This document shows, in pieces, positions 47,447 through 58,298 of a DNA stretch of 64,000 bases; position 1 is the stretch's first letter, and each line of letters begins with the position of its first letter. The notes below the pieces were generated by a model. That model saw only the letters and a program-made list of their open reading frames with translations, was not told where the DNA came from and searched no databases. Made by a program: the position numbers and the translations under genes. Source of the stretch: Amblyornis subalaris (taxonomy: Eukaryota; Chordata; Aves; Passeriformes; Ptilonorhynchidae); the NCBI GenBank assembly GCA_018881555.1, contig JACAXG010000132.1, forward strand, positions 620,001 through 684,000, in the 5' to 3' direction.

Positions 47447-50400
47447 GAATACTCTTTTCAGTGGTTGTGGAAGTTATTTTATGCTAATTGTTGGCATGCT
47501 ACTGACATGAGCAATTGTTGTGTAATCAGCAATAGTAGTGAATTATACCCGAAAACGAAAATTGAGGTGACAAATAATATGTATTTGAACTCATGTTAGT
47601 GAAGCCTTGCGTAAACTACTATTTAACGCCTGTATATATGTAATTTTATTAGGCAATGGATGTAAACCTCTATATGAGGAGGAAATACTGCTGTGAACAG
47701 AGGAAAACTGAAATTCTTTCAAAATAAATTCTTAATCAGAGGAAACATGATCATCACCGAGGCAGTTTACACAGTCCAGTAGCTTATGTATAAGGTCTTC
47801 TCTGAACATCTTCAGTGTGTAAACTGCTTTATGTCTAAATGTTAGTTATCTGCAATATTAATCTCATGGATTTGGGTGATCTGGTTTAAAATTGTTGGAA
47901 CAAGTTTTATGAAATCTAAGAATTTATGAAATCAGTATTTCTGTACCGAATGAAAAAAATGTGCTACAAGTTGGTATTGTGTAAGTTTAAAAAGTAATTA
48001 GAAGAGCTGAACAGATATTTCCTTGATATCATAGTTCTTACTTAAATCACCATAGATAGTTTCTCAGTTACAGTGTCAGGTGAAAACCAGGAGTTAAGTT
48101 GAAACCACAGAGTAAATCATAGCCAAATTATGTCATGGTTTTTCCTGAAGCAACNAAGATCTTCATATCCTTTAGGAGAAATTTGATGGTGTATCTTATT
48201 AATTACTATTACAATAAATGGTTTCTGTTGCAGTCATCCCCACGACCGATGTTCTTATATTAACTACAAACAGTCCTAGTTATTAAATAAAAAATCCAAA
48301 TCAGACAATTTGGTCACTCCTTGTCCTGGGGGTTTGTAATTCTGACTACATGGATTTGTTAAATGCTCTTAAAAAAAATTACAAATTTAACAGCACAGAC
48401 TGCTTTGAAGCACTCTCTAATCCTATGGATTGTAAATGTAGATTAATCCCTAGTGACTCCTAGGAATAGACGAGTAGATACAAAAGTGTTTACCTGTTAA
48501 ATAGTCTACAGTCTGTTTTTTCAGTGGATTGTATGTGGTTCCTGGTTAGAGATCTGTGGAGTTGCTGAATGGAAATGTCAATCTTTTTTAGTGTCATTCA
48601 CCCATTTTGAAAGTGTCAAAAAAGGAAAAAGTGCTTAAAGGGAAAAAAAAGAAGAAAAAACAAATTATGGTAAAGAATGAGCTGCTTTGGTCCCAGCCAG
48701 GTCCTCTCCACCTCTCCAGTTAGAGAGTTGGGATTATTTCTTTAAGCCACCTATCTTCAAGGATTTAAATAGCCTTAAAATAAAGGCTGTTTAAATATTC
48801 TGCTTGAGTAGTAGAAATGGCTTAACATCTGCAACACATTGATATTTTCTATATTAAAATTTGTCATAGTGGCTTTTTACATTTTCCAGACCTCAGCTTT
48901 TAGGCTCTCCATGTATCAAACAGGTAATGCAAGTCAGAGTATCAGAACCATGCTGAATGTAACAGATTCCTTCAGTGGTATTTTGCTGTCCTTCACATGC
49001 AGTTTGTTTTCTAAAGCAATGACCCGCGTATTTTTATTTTAGCTGGAGTGAGAGCTAGAGAGGTTACTTTTTAATCAGATCTTACTGCTGATCTCCAATA
49101 TGATTTGAGTAAAATGTTTCCTTGTAAATGGAGTGGCAAAGAAAACTCATAATCTTGTCGCTGTTGCAGCGTTGTGTGTCTGAAAACTGGACTTGCTAAA
49201 CTACAGCAAAACTCTTCAGTACTGGCAGTAACCTGCTGTGTGCAGCACTGGGAGCAAACCCGTGAAGGAGTTTAAGGTGCAAATTACTCATTTGCACATT
49301 ATATTGAATATCACATTGATGGGATATGAGGTTTATTTAGCTTTTACAAATAGTCCAAAGCCACTATTAAACTACACTTAATAAAATCAGAACGGAATTA
49401 TATTCCTTAGGAATAATTAGTTCTGGAACAGTTCTTTACATGTACCTTTTTACTCACTGCATATATATTATAGGCATATAACCAAGCGAATCATGCCATT
49501 TTAGAACTCCAATATATTACCAAATTATCCAAAAAGTTATACCAATAAATATGTCCTGTCTTATTATCCTCAAAGAGCAGCAGGCACCATGAACTCTTCT
49601 GTTCCAGGAACACGTGAATACATTTTTTTATTCCTTTTTATATCTCCATCGTGTCTCGCAGTGAACTTGTACCAAAAATTAATATTTAAGAGACTCCTGT
49701 TCAACTCACTCAGAATTTTAATTTTATGCAAAGTTGCCAATATCAGTTGTTTTGGGGTTTTCTTTATGTTATTCATTAGTCCTCCTGGATCTTCAAAATT
49801 TCTTTTTTAGAGTTAGCAGTTCTTTTTCTGAGTCTTTGCTTCAGAAAACCTGCCAAAGAATCCTCCACATGCTCTCTGGTAACTAAGCAAAATAGGTGGT
49901 AATACCCAGTATTAACCTTTGTTTAAGAGCCTACAGAATGAATAAATGCTGTATTTCTCAATAAAATGGCTAAAGAAAGAATGGGAATGTTGGCTTTGTG
50001 AAGCAAGAAAATTATCTCATTGCGTTCAGTTAATGATTTCAAATACTCCTTTATGAATAGCTGACATGAGACAATTTGGAGCCCAAGCCCAATTAATTCC
50101 CATCAACGGATCTTCAATCCTAGAGCTGTTTTTCATGAAAATTTGTTCACTTGTACTTTTGGGCTTGAGAGAAAAACAAAACAAAAATTGCCTTAAAATA
50201 AACCAACTCTCAAACCTGTGGAGATGTTGGTAACCTTGACCACTCTCATCAAAAAGTGCCCCCTAAAGAGCCAATGGAATTAGTGATTTTTTTCCTGCGT
50301 AACACAACTGGGACAGAGAAACCCCGTTTTCTTTAGTGGGAATGCTTGGACGCTCTCCAGTCAACTGGGAACAAAGAGTTTTCTGTCAGGATCTGGGGAG

Positions 50401-53400
50401 CCCCCACATCTGCTTTTTAAACAGGATGTGGGGAAGGGTAAAATCCTCTCCATTTGTGACGCTAACATGGCTTTGAGAACACCTGGAATTACTGGACCTG
50501 GCATTTGAATCTTGTCTCTGAAGCTGATTTCTGATAGAGTAAATGCCTTTAGGGACCAAGTTTCTGTGTTGTGTCGGAGATTGGAGTTCGGGCAGATTTT
50601 CCACGGGAGGTTCTGGACCCTAAAATCTGAACCCGGTCCTCCTTTGGAAAACTGTAAAATAATTTCAACGAATAACTTCTGGGAAACTGTTCAGCCTCTT
50701 CCTAGCTTTTATTGAAAAAACAAAGAACAAAAAACTCCCCATAAAACAAAATAACAACCAAACAAAATTATTTGAGTAGTTTTTAGTGCATTTTATTGTC
50801 CACTCAGAATTTTGTAAGCAAACGCATCAAATTTATGCCTTTGTTTATGTTAATTGCTTTCTGTTTTCTGTGATTTCATTTGTGTGAATGTTCAGTGAAG
50901 CTGAGACCATTAAACACATAAACAGCTTGTTTAAGGAAGTTCCTTCTATGCTTGAAAGAGTGCTAAAACATACCTGTCCGTTTTCAGTAAAGCATTAAAA
51001 TGTTTCCTCTGGTCAACATGCAGTGAAAATGTCCCAAGTACATCATATTAGCAGTCAGCTTTTAGCAGAATGTATTTCAACAGTTTCTTAGATAATTGGC
51101 TAGCTAATAAAAAGAAGGAATATTTTGGAAGACAATTTATGAAATGAAAGTTGTTTCTAGACTTCTTCATATTAATTATTCATCTGTCTCTGTTTTCAAC
51201 TAAATATGCTGTTGGTGAATTCTATCAAAATTTCACATAAGTTGTGCTGTTTAATGTTATTAAATTTGGGGTTGGTTTCTGTGTATCACGTCAAAAAGAT
51301 TTGTTGGGTATCTATTGTTTTGTTTGTTTCATTTGCAGTGGGGAAACAATAATGGGATACTATGCCCTGGTTCTAACACTGCTAGATTTAAGGAATAGCA
51401 GTAGCAAAACTTGTCTGGGAAACTTATAGAAGTTCTGCTTTCTATTTCAAAGATTGCTTTTTTTAAAATCAATGACCTAATTGCCTGTATATTAAGTAGT
51501 GTAGAATTTCTTAATATAAAAATAAAGAATCTGGTTCAGAATACGTTACAATAACTTTTACAAAGTAGTTGTAATTAAAAATGTGGTTACGGTCATCTTT
51601 ATTTCTGGAATTTTAAAGGTTGCAGGAAAGCTCTGAAAGGATCGACAGCCATAATTGTAATTATGTGTTATTGGAACTAGTAGATATGTTAAGTATGTTA
51701 ATTACTGCTTTTTGTATTCACTCCTCGTCGTCTATGATAGCAGATAATCTTAAAAGTTCATTCACTTGGGTTTGATGTTTTTAATATTGAAACACCCCTG
51801 CAATTAAGGAGGTTATGCAGTACTTGTTGAGGGGCAATTGAGTGTGTTTATTCTTGTTTCATTTTTATGGTAAATCCCCAAATTTAAGGATGCTCACGGG
51901 TATTTCAGTCAGCTGAGTTTCTGCTGGTTTTCTTAAGTACAAGTCTGAGCTATGTGCTCAGAGTTTTAAAATTTGTCCTTAGTTTTGGTTACTATGAATG
52001 AATGTTCAATCTCATCTTTGTACACTTGTCATCTTAAAAAACCCCCTTTAAATAGCCACAAATTACAAAAGAGTTAATGTCTCACATGGGTTTCTTATAT
52101 CCTTCTTAGCACAGAAGTCTGCAAAATACTGAAACCATAGCACTAGACATATCTACTTCATTAATTCAAATAAAGTTAATGCTAAGATTGTTTGAAGGAT
52201 TAGTTTTAAATTTAAAAAAAATAGAGAATATTTTAAATGTAAAAAGTTAGGTGGTGGAAGAAAAATGCTGATGACAGCATTGGTGTTAATCTGTCTGGCT
52301 CACAGTTTGCCTTCACTCTTTCTTCTGACAGTCTTAATACCCTGTAATCCTTCATAATCTAAAACTGGCTATGCACTTCCTTTTACTGTGAAATAAAATA
52401 TCACGTAGACATAAAAAGAAAAGAAAGAGTAACAGTTACAAAAAAAGCCCCAATGTAAATAACAGATGTTTTTCTAATTACTTGGGAGAAAATATCATGG
52501 TTGATATAATTTTTAGAATAATTTTCCATTACTGTACTGCTGGCAATCTATTCAACATTTAAGAAATTTGTTTTTCTGTATTGCTGTTCTGAGGGGTTTG
52601 AGTTGCACATACAGCTAGAAGCTGCTGTGCTGTTGGCTTGTTGGAATAAAGTACAATGAAAATAACCCTAGGTGTTGGCTGTTATAGTAGGAACATCTCA
52701 TTTAAAACCATCTCATTCTTTGTGAATGCTCTAAAAGTAATTTTTCTTATGTTAGAAACTTGTTTTTAAAAAATAGTAATACCTGGCTTAAATTGACAGT
52801 TTTTTATATTTTTCAGTCAAATATTTTCAAACTGTTTTAAAATAAATTTTCAGTATTTTTCTGTATATTTCTAAGAGGCACAGTATAAGGAAAGTATAGC
52901 AAATATGAAGGACTGCTGAATGGTGGTAAGGGAAAAAAATCTCTTGAACAAGGCATTTCACCTGTGTGTCAGAGTAGTTAAAATGTTACGTAATTTCTGT
53001 TTCTCTGAAGTTAATATACTGAAGTTAATACTGGCAATGAAGAAATTTTCTTGAAATCCTCACTGAGCTCAGTGTTTTTGTGCTGTCCAGAGCAGGGAAC
53101 AAATGCAAAAGCTTTTTGATGTTACAGTTAAATGTATACTAGAAAGGTTGAACAATATAAGCTTTTCGTGTCAGAAAATTCTTTGACATGGTTGGCATTA
53201 GATTTTTGTGTGGGGATATATATAATAGATCATTGCATAAATATTGTTAATTAGTATTAGTCCACATGTTATAATACAAAGTCAACTAATGATTATGTTT
53301 AACTATTACAGTGATTTTAATGTTGCATTTTAAAATTCTAAAGGATACACCTTTGTTTTCCTTTCCTTGTGTTTAAATATCTTGAAAGTAGTTTAGTTTT

Positions 53401-53924
53401 CTTTCGATTGTATAACTGTACTTTCCCTTTATGGAGCCATTTTTATTCTTCTAGCTTACGGGAAAGTGTTTGCCAAACAAAAATTATCGTAGTGTGTTAC
53501 CCGCACACTTTAAATGAACGGGAAATACAGAGCCATCGCGTATATTATGAATTCCCTGTCTAGACACACACATATATTGTACAACCTCTTCTTTCTTTTT
53601 TGGAGTTTAGGAGGCTTGAAACTAGCTGGCTTTTTTGAAAAATAAGGTTTGTTTTAGATTCCTTTCAATTTTTATATCCAAACCAGTTGTCAGTGCTTTC
53701 TTTTCAAGTCCTTTTAAGGAACATGCAAAACAAAAATACCTGAGAACTATTTCCTAGCTCCTATAAGATCTGTGAAGAGTAGTGACTGGAATATAGGGAG
53801 GATGAAATTACAGATAGCGCAGTAATCTACCGTGATATTGCAAAAACTAATTAAAAATGCAATAACTAAGTAAAAGCATGAGGATGTAATCTTTCCCACG
53901 ATATTTAGGGCAGGAACAGTGTGT

Positions 53925-54150
53925 CGGTGCTAGGACAGGAGCGGGCAGTTGCAGTAAACCCGCTGAATCACNCACCTGGCCTTAGGCGTGGGGACTGCTC
54001 GCCCCTCACTCCACAGTGGCACTGCTCGCGCGGCTGCCGGCAGAGCAGGCGGGGTCCCACGGCCACCTCGGAGCCAGAGCTGTCGCCCTCGGTACCGCCA
54101 CGGGACCGAGAGCTCTCTGTGCCGTTCCCCTGCGCACATCTGACAGCAGT
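53925..54150. promoter_or_regulatory. Small isolated CpG-rich cluster inside the intron
   Basis: About 19 CpGs fall within roughly 210 bases (for example CTCGCGCGGCTGCCGG and CTCGGTACCGCCACGGGACCG), with AT-rich, CpG-depleted DNA on both sides. Both strands are open: a 91-codon plus frame at 53,921-54,196 and a 69-codon minus frame. It could be an alternative promoter with its first exon, an unmethylated regulatory element, or a recently inserted GC-rich element whose CpGs have not yet decayed. I see no clear splice donor, and the peptides match nothing I know. Confidence 0.4.
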
Positions 54151-57100
54151 GGGTGCCTCTACCTCAAAGACTTTGTTAAGGATTAGAGGGCTTTAGCAAG
54201 GATTGTGTGGTTTCGTTGCTCCGAGTGTTGGAAAACGCAGTTGTGGCTTACACGCATAGAAGTTACAGTCGTGTTTGAAAAATGAGCTACAAGAGGTCCC
54301 CGTAACACCGTGAATTAAATAATATGAAGCAATTTTGAAGCACAAAAAAGAACAAGATAAAGGTGGAGAGAAAAAAGGAGAGAAATAACACTGACAAATA
54401 AACTGGGCACACAGACTAGTTCTGGAAGTACTTGAGTTGCCTTGAGACAAGAGTAAACAATTTAATAGTAATTTGCCAGTATATATTTGGCTAATGGTAA
54501 GGCTCTGCAATATCTTGCATCCTTTTAAATTTACATATTAATTAAAAATAGAACATATCACTCCCATGTGAATTAACTGGGATACTCTCTGAGTGCAGTT
54601 TAAAAGATCAGTATTATAATTTAAGCCATAGAAAACACAGGTGCAGAGAACATAAATAAGATTGCACATGCTTTAGCCATTCCATATCATGAACTGTTTA
54701 ATTATCCTTCTTTGCTTGTAATTGAATATAACCAAACCAGGCTTGTGTTTGTGAACAGCAATGGGTGATATTTCTTACAAGATTCCTGTATGAGATTGCC
54801 ATATTAACTGACACTCTTGACCAAAAGTCATTTTATTACCTTCTATCCTGTCAAGATCAGTAGGTGATTTTTTTTTTTTCACAGCTTGATATCAGATGAG
54901 ACTAGTGCTGCACATGGAATGTTATTTGTGCTGAGATGTAAATGATGAAGTTTTATAGCAGAGACTTAAGAAGGCTTGCACCTTTTTCTTTTTAAATGNG
55001 CATGAAAAGCATTAATATGAGTCATCAACGGCAATAGTCATCTCTAAGGAAAAAGCACCTGCCAGGAAACTTCATGGCATAGGGAAAGACTGAATTCAGG
55101 CTATGGTTTTTAGTGTAAAGCCCCGTTGGAAGTATCTGAGGTTGGAGGTCTTTGTTGACTTCTGCACACCAAACTGATATGTCGGATTTGGATTCCCAGT
55201 GAATAAACATCTCTATCACCAAGCCTGCCCATTGTTCTCAGCAAAGGGAGACTGCATTACTTGAACCTCTGGAAGGAGTCAACATTACCATTGTGTGGGA
55301 GCTACATGGGTTTACTTTATCCAATTCTGTCTGTGTTGCTGTTGCTTGGTGCATTGGTAGGATGCTGGTGGCTGGGATGGCTGTATTTTCCAGTAGTCTG
55401 AAGACCTCTGGATTTCAGCTTTCTTTCCAACTGGTATTACATGTGGCTTTCAGTGGCCTTCTCAAGCTGCTAAAATGGCTACATTTTCTTGTGAATTTGC
55501 CCATCTTGGCCAGTTGCAATGGGGAATTCTCCATAATTCGTATCTAAAGTGTTGGACAGAAAAAAATATGAAAGAGGGGTGAAACCCCCCTTGAAAATAA
55601 TGAACCTCTGAAGTCAGTGTCAGAATTGCAGTCAACTTATCTATTAGTAATTAAGAGTGACTCTTGAGAAATAACCACCCNCCCAAAACAGACCTGCCAT
55701 CACAAACAAGAGAAGCAGCATCACCTTTTCTTGAAGTTCACTATGTGGAAGCAACATATAGGCTTTTAAACACTTTTTTCAGTTTGGGGAGGAGCTAGGT
55801 TTTTTAAGGCCAGTGTTAGGCTGGAGAGAGGTTTGCAAGAGGTCACCAAGCTGTTGGAAGAATTACTGTGACATTGCTGCAGTTAGTGGGTTTGTCATGT
55901 TGGGGCACTGGAGTGACAGTGTGGCTGGTTGATCTCTTCCAGAAGCCTCTGAACTCCAAGAATAAGTTTAGAGGTGATTATAGTATGCTGTATCATTTAC
56001 ATAACTTATCTATCAGTAACACTTCCCATATTGTCAAGTGTGTGTGTTTCTATATATGCCTACTGAAAGGATTGGGTTCAAAGGATAAACTCTGACAGTG
56101 ATGTGGACTCTATTTGACCTTGTCAAAAGGTAAGTACCTCCTCTTTGGTTGTACTGCTTCTCATAAAAGGAAAAGCAAACGCCTGCATTAGCCATTTCTT
56201 CTTCCCCTACACAGGCTATGCAGGACTTGTAAGAAAAAGGAGCAAGTCTGATTATAGCCCTTAAGGTTTTGATGACAATATGTTTTGGTTTTTGTTTATA
56301 AGCATTTTATGTTGTTAAAGACTTGACTCACGTTTGAGATAAAGGGCTGAAATAACAAGGATTTGGGTCACTGTTGATAGTCAGTAGTGTCCATAAGTGT
56401 GGCTTTTCACCAGGTTTCACGCCATATTAACCACAAAGTTTGAGAGCAGTGGTGGGACCTGTCTCCTCGCCATCAGTCCCCAGCCTGTGTGCTGGATGTG
56501 TCAGCACAATGCCGCTGGCAGATGGAAGAGTTGCAGTAAATATGCACAGTTATGGTTTAAACGAAAAAGCTGTGGGAAAGGAAATACATTAATCCACTGC
56601 GGCTGTTTTTGCTTTTATGTAAGCCTCTGTAATAAATTGTGAGTTTTTCCTGGACTTGCCCTTTAAATTTCTAGATTCCTTTCTTGACTGGAGGAGGGAG
56701 TAGAATAAAAATTGAATTGAAGCATTAAAAATCCCCCCCAAAACAGAAGCAACTGAAAATTAAACTAGGTTGTGTGTGTGGAAAGAAGTCCTCTTCCATG
56801 TGGCCTTTTTCTTGAACACAGTTCAGGAGATCTTGGTTTAGCAGATAATATAATATGCACTATGCCTACAAGTGCATTGTTTGTTTAGGTGGTGTTGTGG
56901 AAGCAATGTTTAGGAAGTGCTTTAAAGCCAGAAAAAAATCACATCCCTGAATCTGCGAAGAGCTAAACTTGAAGAACAATTGAGTATGAACTTGTAATTT
57001 GAAAGTATACTAAATGTTTGGTCTTTTAATCCTTTGGAGTTTAGATATTCTTCCTACGTAATCAGNAATTTCCTATCTGATTCTTTTTCTTTGATGTTTG

Positions 57101-57400
57101 CAGTTTTAAGAATATTTAGCGTATAATTACTCAGGCCAAACAAGAGAGGACATTGAAAATTTTACAAAACTTTTTTTTTAAAATTCAAAAGTATTAATAT
57201 AGTTTTGAAAATACTTTTGTGTCTCAGACATCTAATTTTTGTCTTGATTCTTATACCACCATTTTGTTATTTTTTTCAGTTGCTACAATTTTTATATTCT
57301 GAAGGGATCAGGTGTGCTAAGAAGGAAATTTCATGTGCCATACAAATGTGGAGGAAAATATCTTTTTCTCTCCCATTTTCCCTTCTCTGTTCATTGTAAG
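54151..57400. other. Intronic stretch, no supported gene
   Basis: The stretch is AT-rich with short frames. Apart from a possible CR1 tail fragment near 55,922-55,958 and four isolated single Ns (53,972 just outside; 54,999, 55,681 and 57,066 inside), nothing stands out. Confidence 0.5.
55922..55958 (+). mobile_element. Possible decayed CR1 3'-end fragment
   Basis: The stretch GGTTGATCTCTTCCAGAAGC and the following CTCTGAACTCC resemble the conserved 3' end of avian CR1 elements (GATCTCCAGAGGTCCC...CCAACTC) with gaps. No terminal octamer repeat is visible and the match is short, so it may be coincidence. Confidence 0.2.
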
Positions 57401-57766
57401 TCATGTTTGAGGGGCATGAAGGCTTTGTCCCTTGTTTTTACAGTGACCCCTGCTCAGTGTGGCAGCAGTGCAGGATGCCATGGTGGCTGTTCCAGTGCAG
57501 GGTCTCCAGGCCCTCCATAGGTCTCGGAGGGAGGGGTTTAGGCTCCTGCTCTCTGCGGATGCCACAGCTGCTGTTGTGGCATGTGGCATAGCTAGTTTGC
57601 CCGTTTGATGTTGATGTGGGTGTTGCTGCAAGGGCTGGTGACAAGTGGCTGTGCACTGAGGACATGGGTAGCAGAAGCTAAACTTTCTCTGCAGAAGTGC
57701 TGTTAAAATTGAATAAAATGCCTGCTCAAAATGGGGTAGGAGCGGCAGAGGTGGGCACTGATCCAA
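57401..57766. other. GC-richer segment with a 121-codon minus-strand frame, unclassified
   Basis: The segment has more GC than its flanks and is rich in CTG/CAG-type words. It is open on the minus strand for 121 codons and on the plus strand in pieces. An AATAAA motif lies at about 57,714 on the plus strand. It might be part of an old retroelement or a compositional island. The minus frame has His/Gln/Pro-rich composition and no domain I can name. Confidence 0.25.
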
Positions 57767-58220
57767 GCCTAATGTATCTGCAAGCTGTGCCAGCTGCTTT
57801 TGGTCTTTGTTGGCATGGATGAAGCTGTGGCAGAGCTCTGTTGTTACATCTCAACCCATTTCTTGTGCTCAAGCCAGTTTATTTTAAGCTATCTTGAAAT
57901 ATCTCTGTGCTGCACCATAGTGGGTAATGTATGCAAAGTCATGCATCTCAGTGCTATCAGTTGCTAATTACTCTTCCCTCACATGGAAACCTTACAAGGA
58001 AAAAAAGATAAATAGATGTAAATAGTGTAAAACTCAAGCAAAACTGTTGCTGACTTTTAAATGTTGGTCTCTTGCTTTCCAGAAATGTTTGTGGAAGCTG
58101 GAAGTACTCTGGGAAAAGCTGGCCAGCTAAGGACAGTGCCGAATTAAGCCATGGTTTATGTGTGTTCTGTTGTGTCAGTAATTTCATATTCTTTTAAGAG
58201 CTTGTCGATCTTCTTACAAG
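57767..58220. other. Sequence leading into the candidate exon at 58,221
   Basis: This AT-rich intronic sequence carries a 76-codon minus frame of no recognisable type. The last bases before the exon (ATCTTCTTACAAG) form a short pyrimidine-rich tract and AG acceptor. Confidence 0.5.
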
Positions 58221-58298
58221 GGTTCGATGTGAACAAAGCCGGCACAGAAGTTGATGCGAAATATGTATTACACAGCCAAGTCATGCACAGTGAAACGG
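58221..58298 (+). CDS. Candidate internal coding exon, 78 bp, gene unrecognised
   Basis: The acceptor TTCTTACAAG (AG at 58,219-58,220) precedes a 78-base block that ends at the donor ACGG followed by GTAAAC. One frame is open, entering with two codon bases and leaving with one (phase 1-1, so the exon could be included or skipped without shifting the frame). It reads FDVNKAGTEVDAKYVLHSQV, then MHSETG across the donor. Four CpGs (TTCGAT, GCCGGC, GATGCGAAA, AAACGG) lie in a CpG-poor region, and codons such as GTG, AAC, GCC and GGC look like vertebrate coding sequence. The other two frames stop early. I do not recognise the protein. It lies on the same strand as the CpG-island exon and could belong to the same gene, but the phases show they are not directly joined. 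Confidence 0.4.

Larger units (their letters stand above)
42906..53920. other. Long AT-rich intronic stretch, no supported gene
   Basis: Eleven kilobases of AT-rich sequence contain only short frames. The small items are a 12-bp perfect inverted repeat (44,286-44,320), a 13-bp repeated word (47,403-47,446), and a mixed-composition block at about 50,220-50,640 with a 72-codon minus frame that I do not recognise. I see no other features. Confidence 0.5.
22593..58220 (+). other. Putative first intron or introns of the plus-strand gene
   Basis: From the donor at 22,593 the DNA returns to AT-rich, CpG-poor sequence within about 500 bases and stays so for 35 kb. This is typical of a long first intron of a vertebrate regulatory gene. 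Because exon 22,592 leaves phase 2 and exon 58,221 needs phase 1, at least one further exon must lie between them or beyond the window if both belong to one transcript. Sub-features are listed separately. Confidence 0.45.

Noticed and set aside
54193..54510. A 105-codon minus-strand frame with Cys/Ser-rich sequence
   Set aside because: It lies in AT-rich DNA, partly from low-complexity TTCTTT-type sequence, with no recognisable domain.
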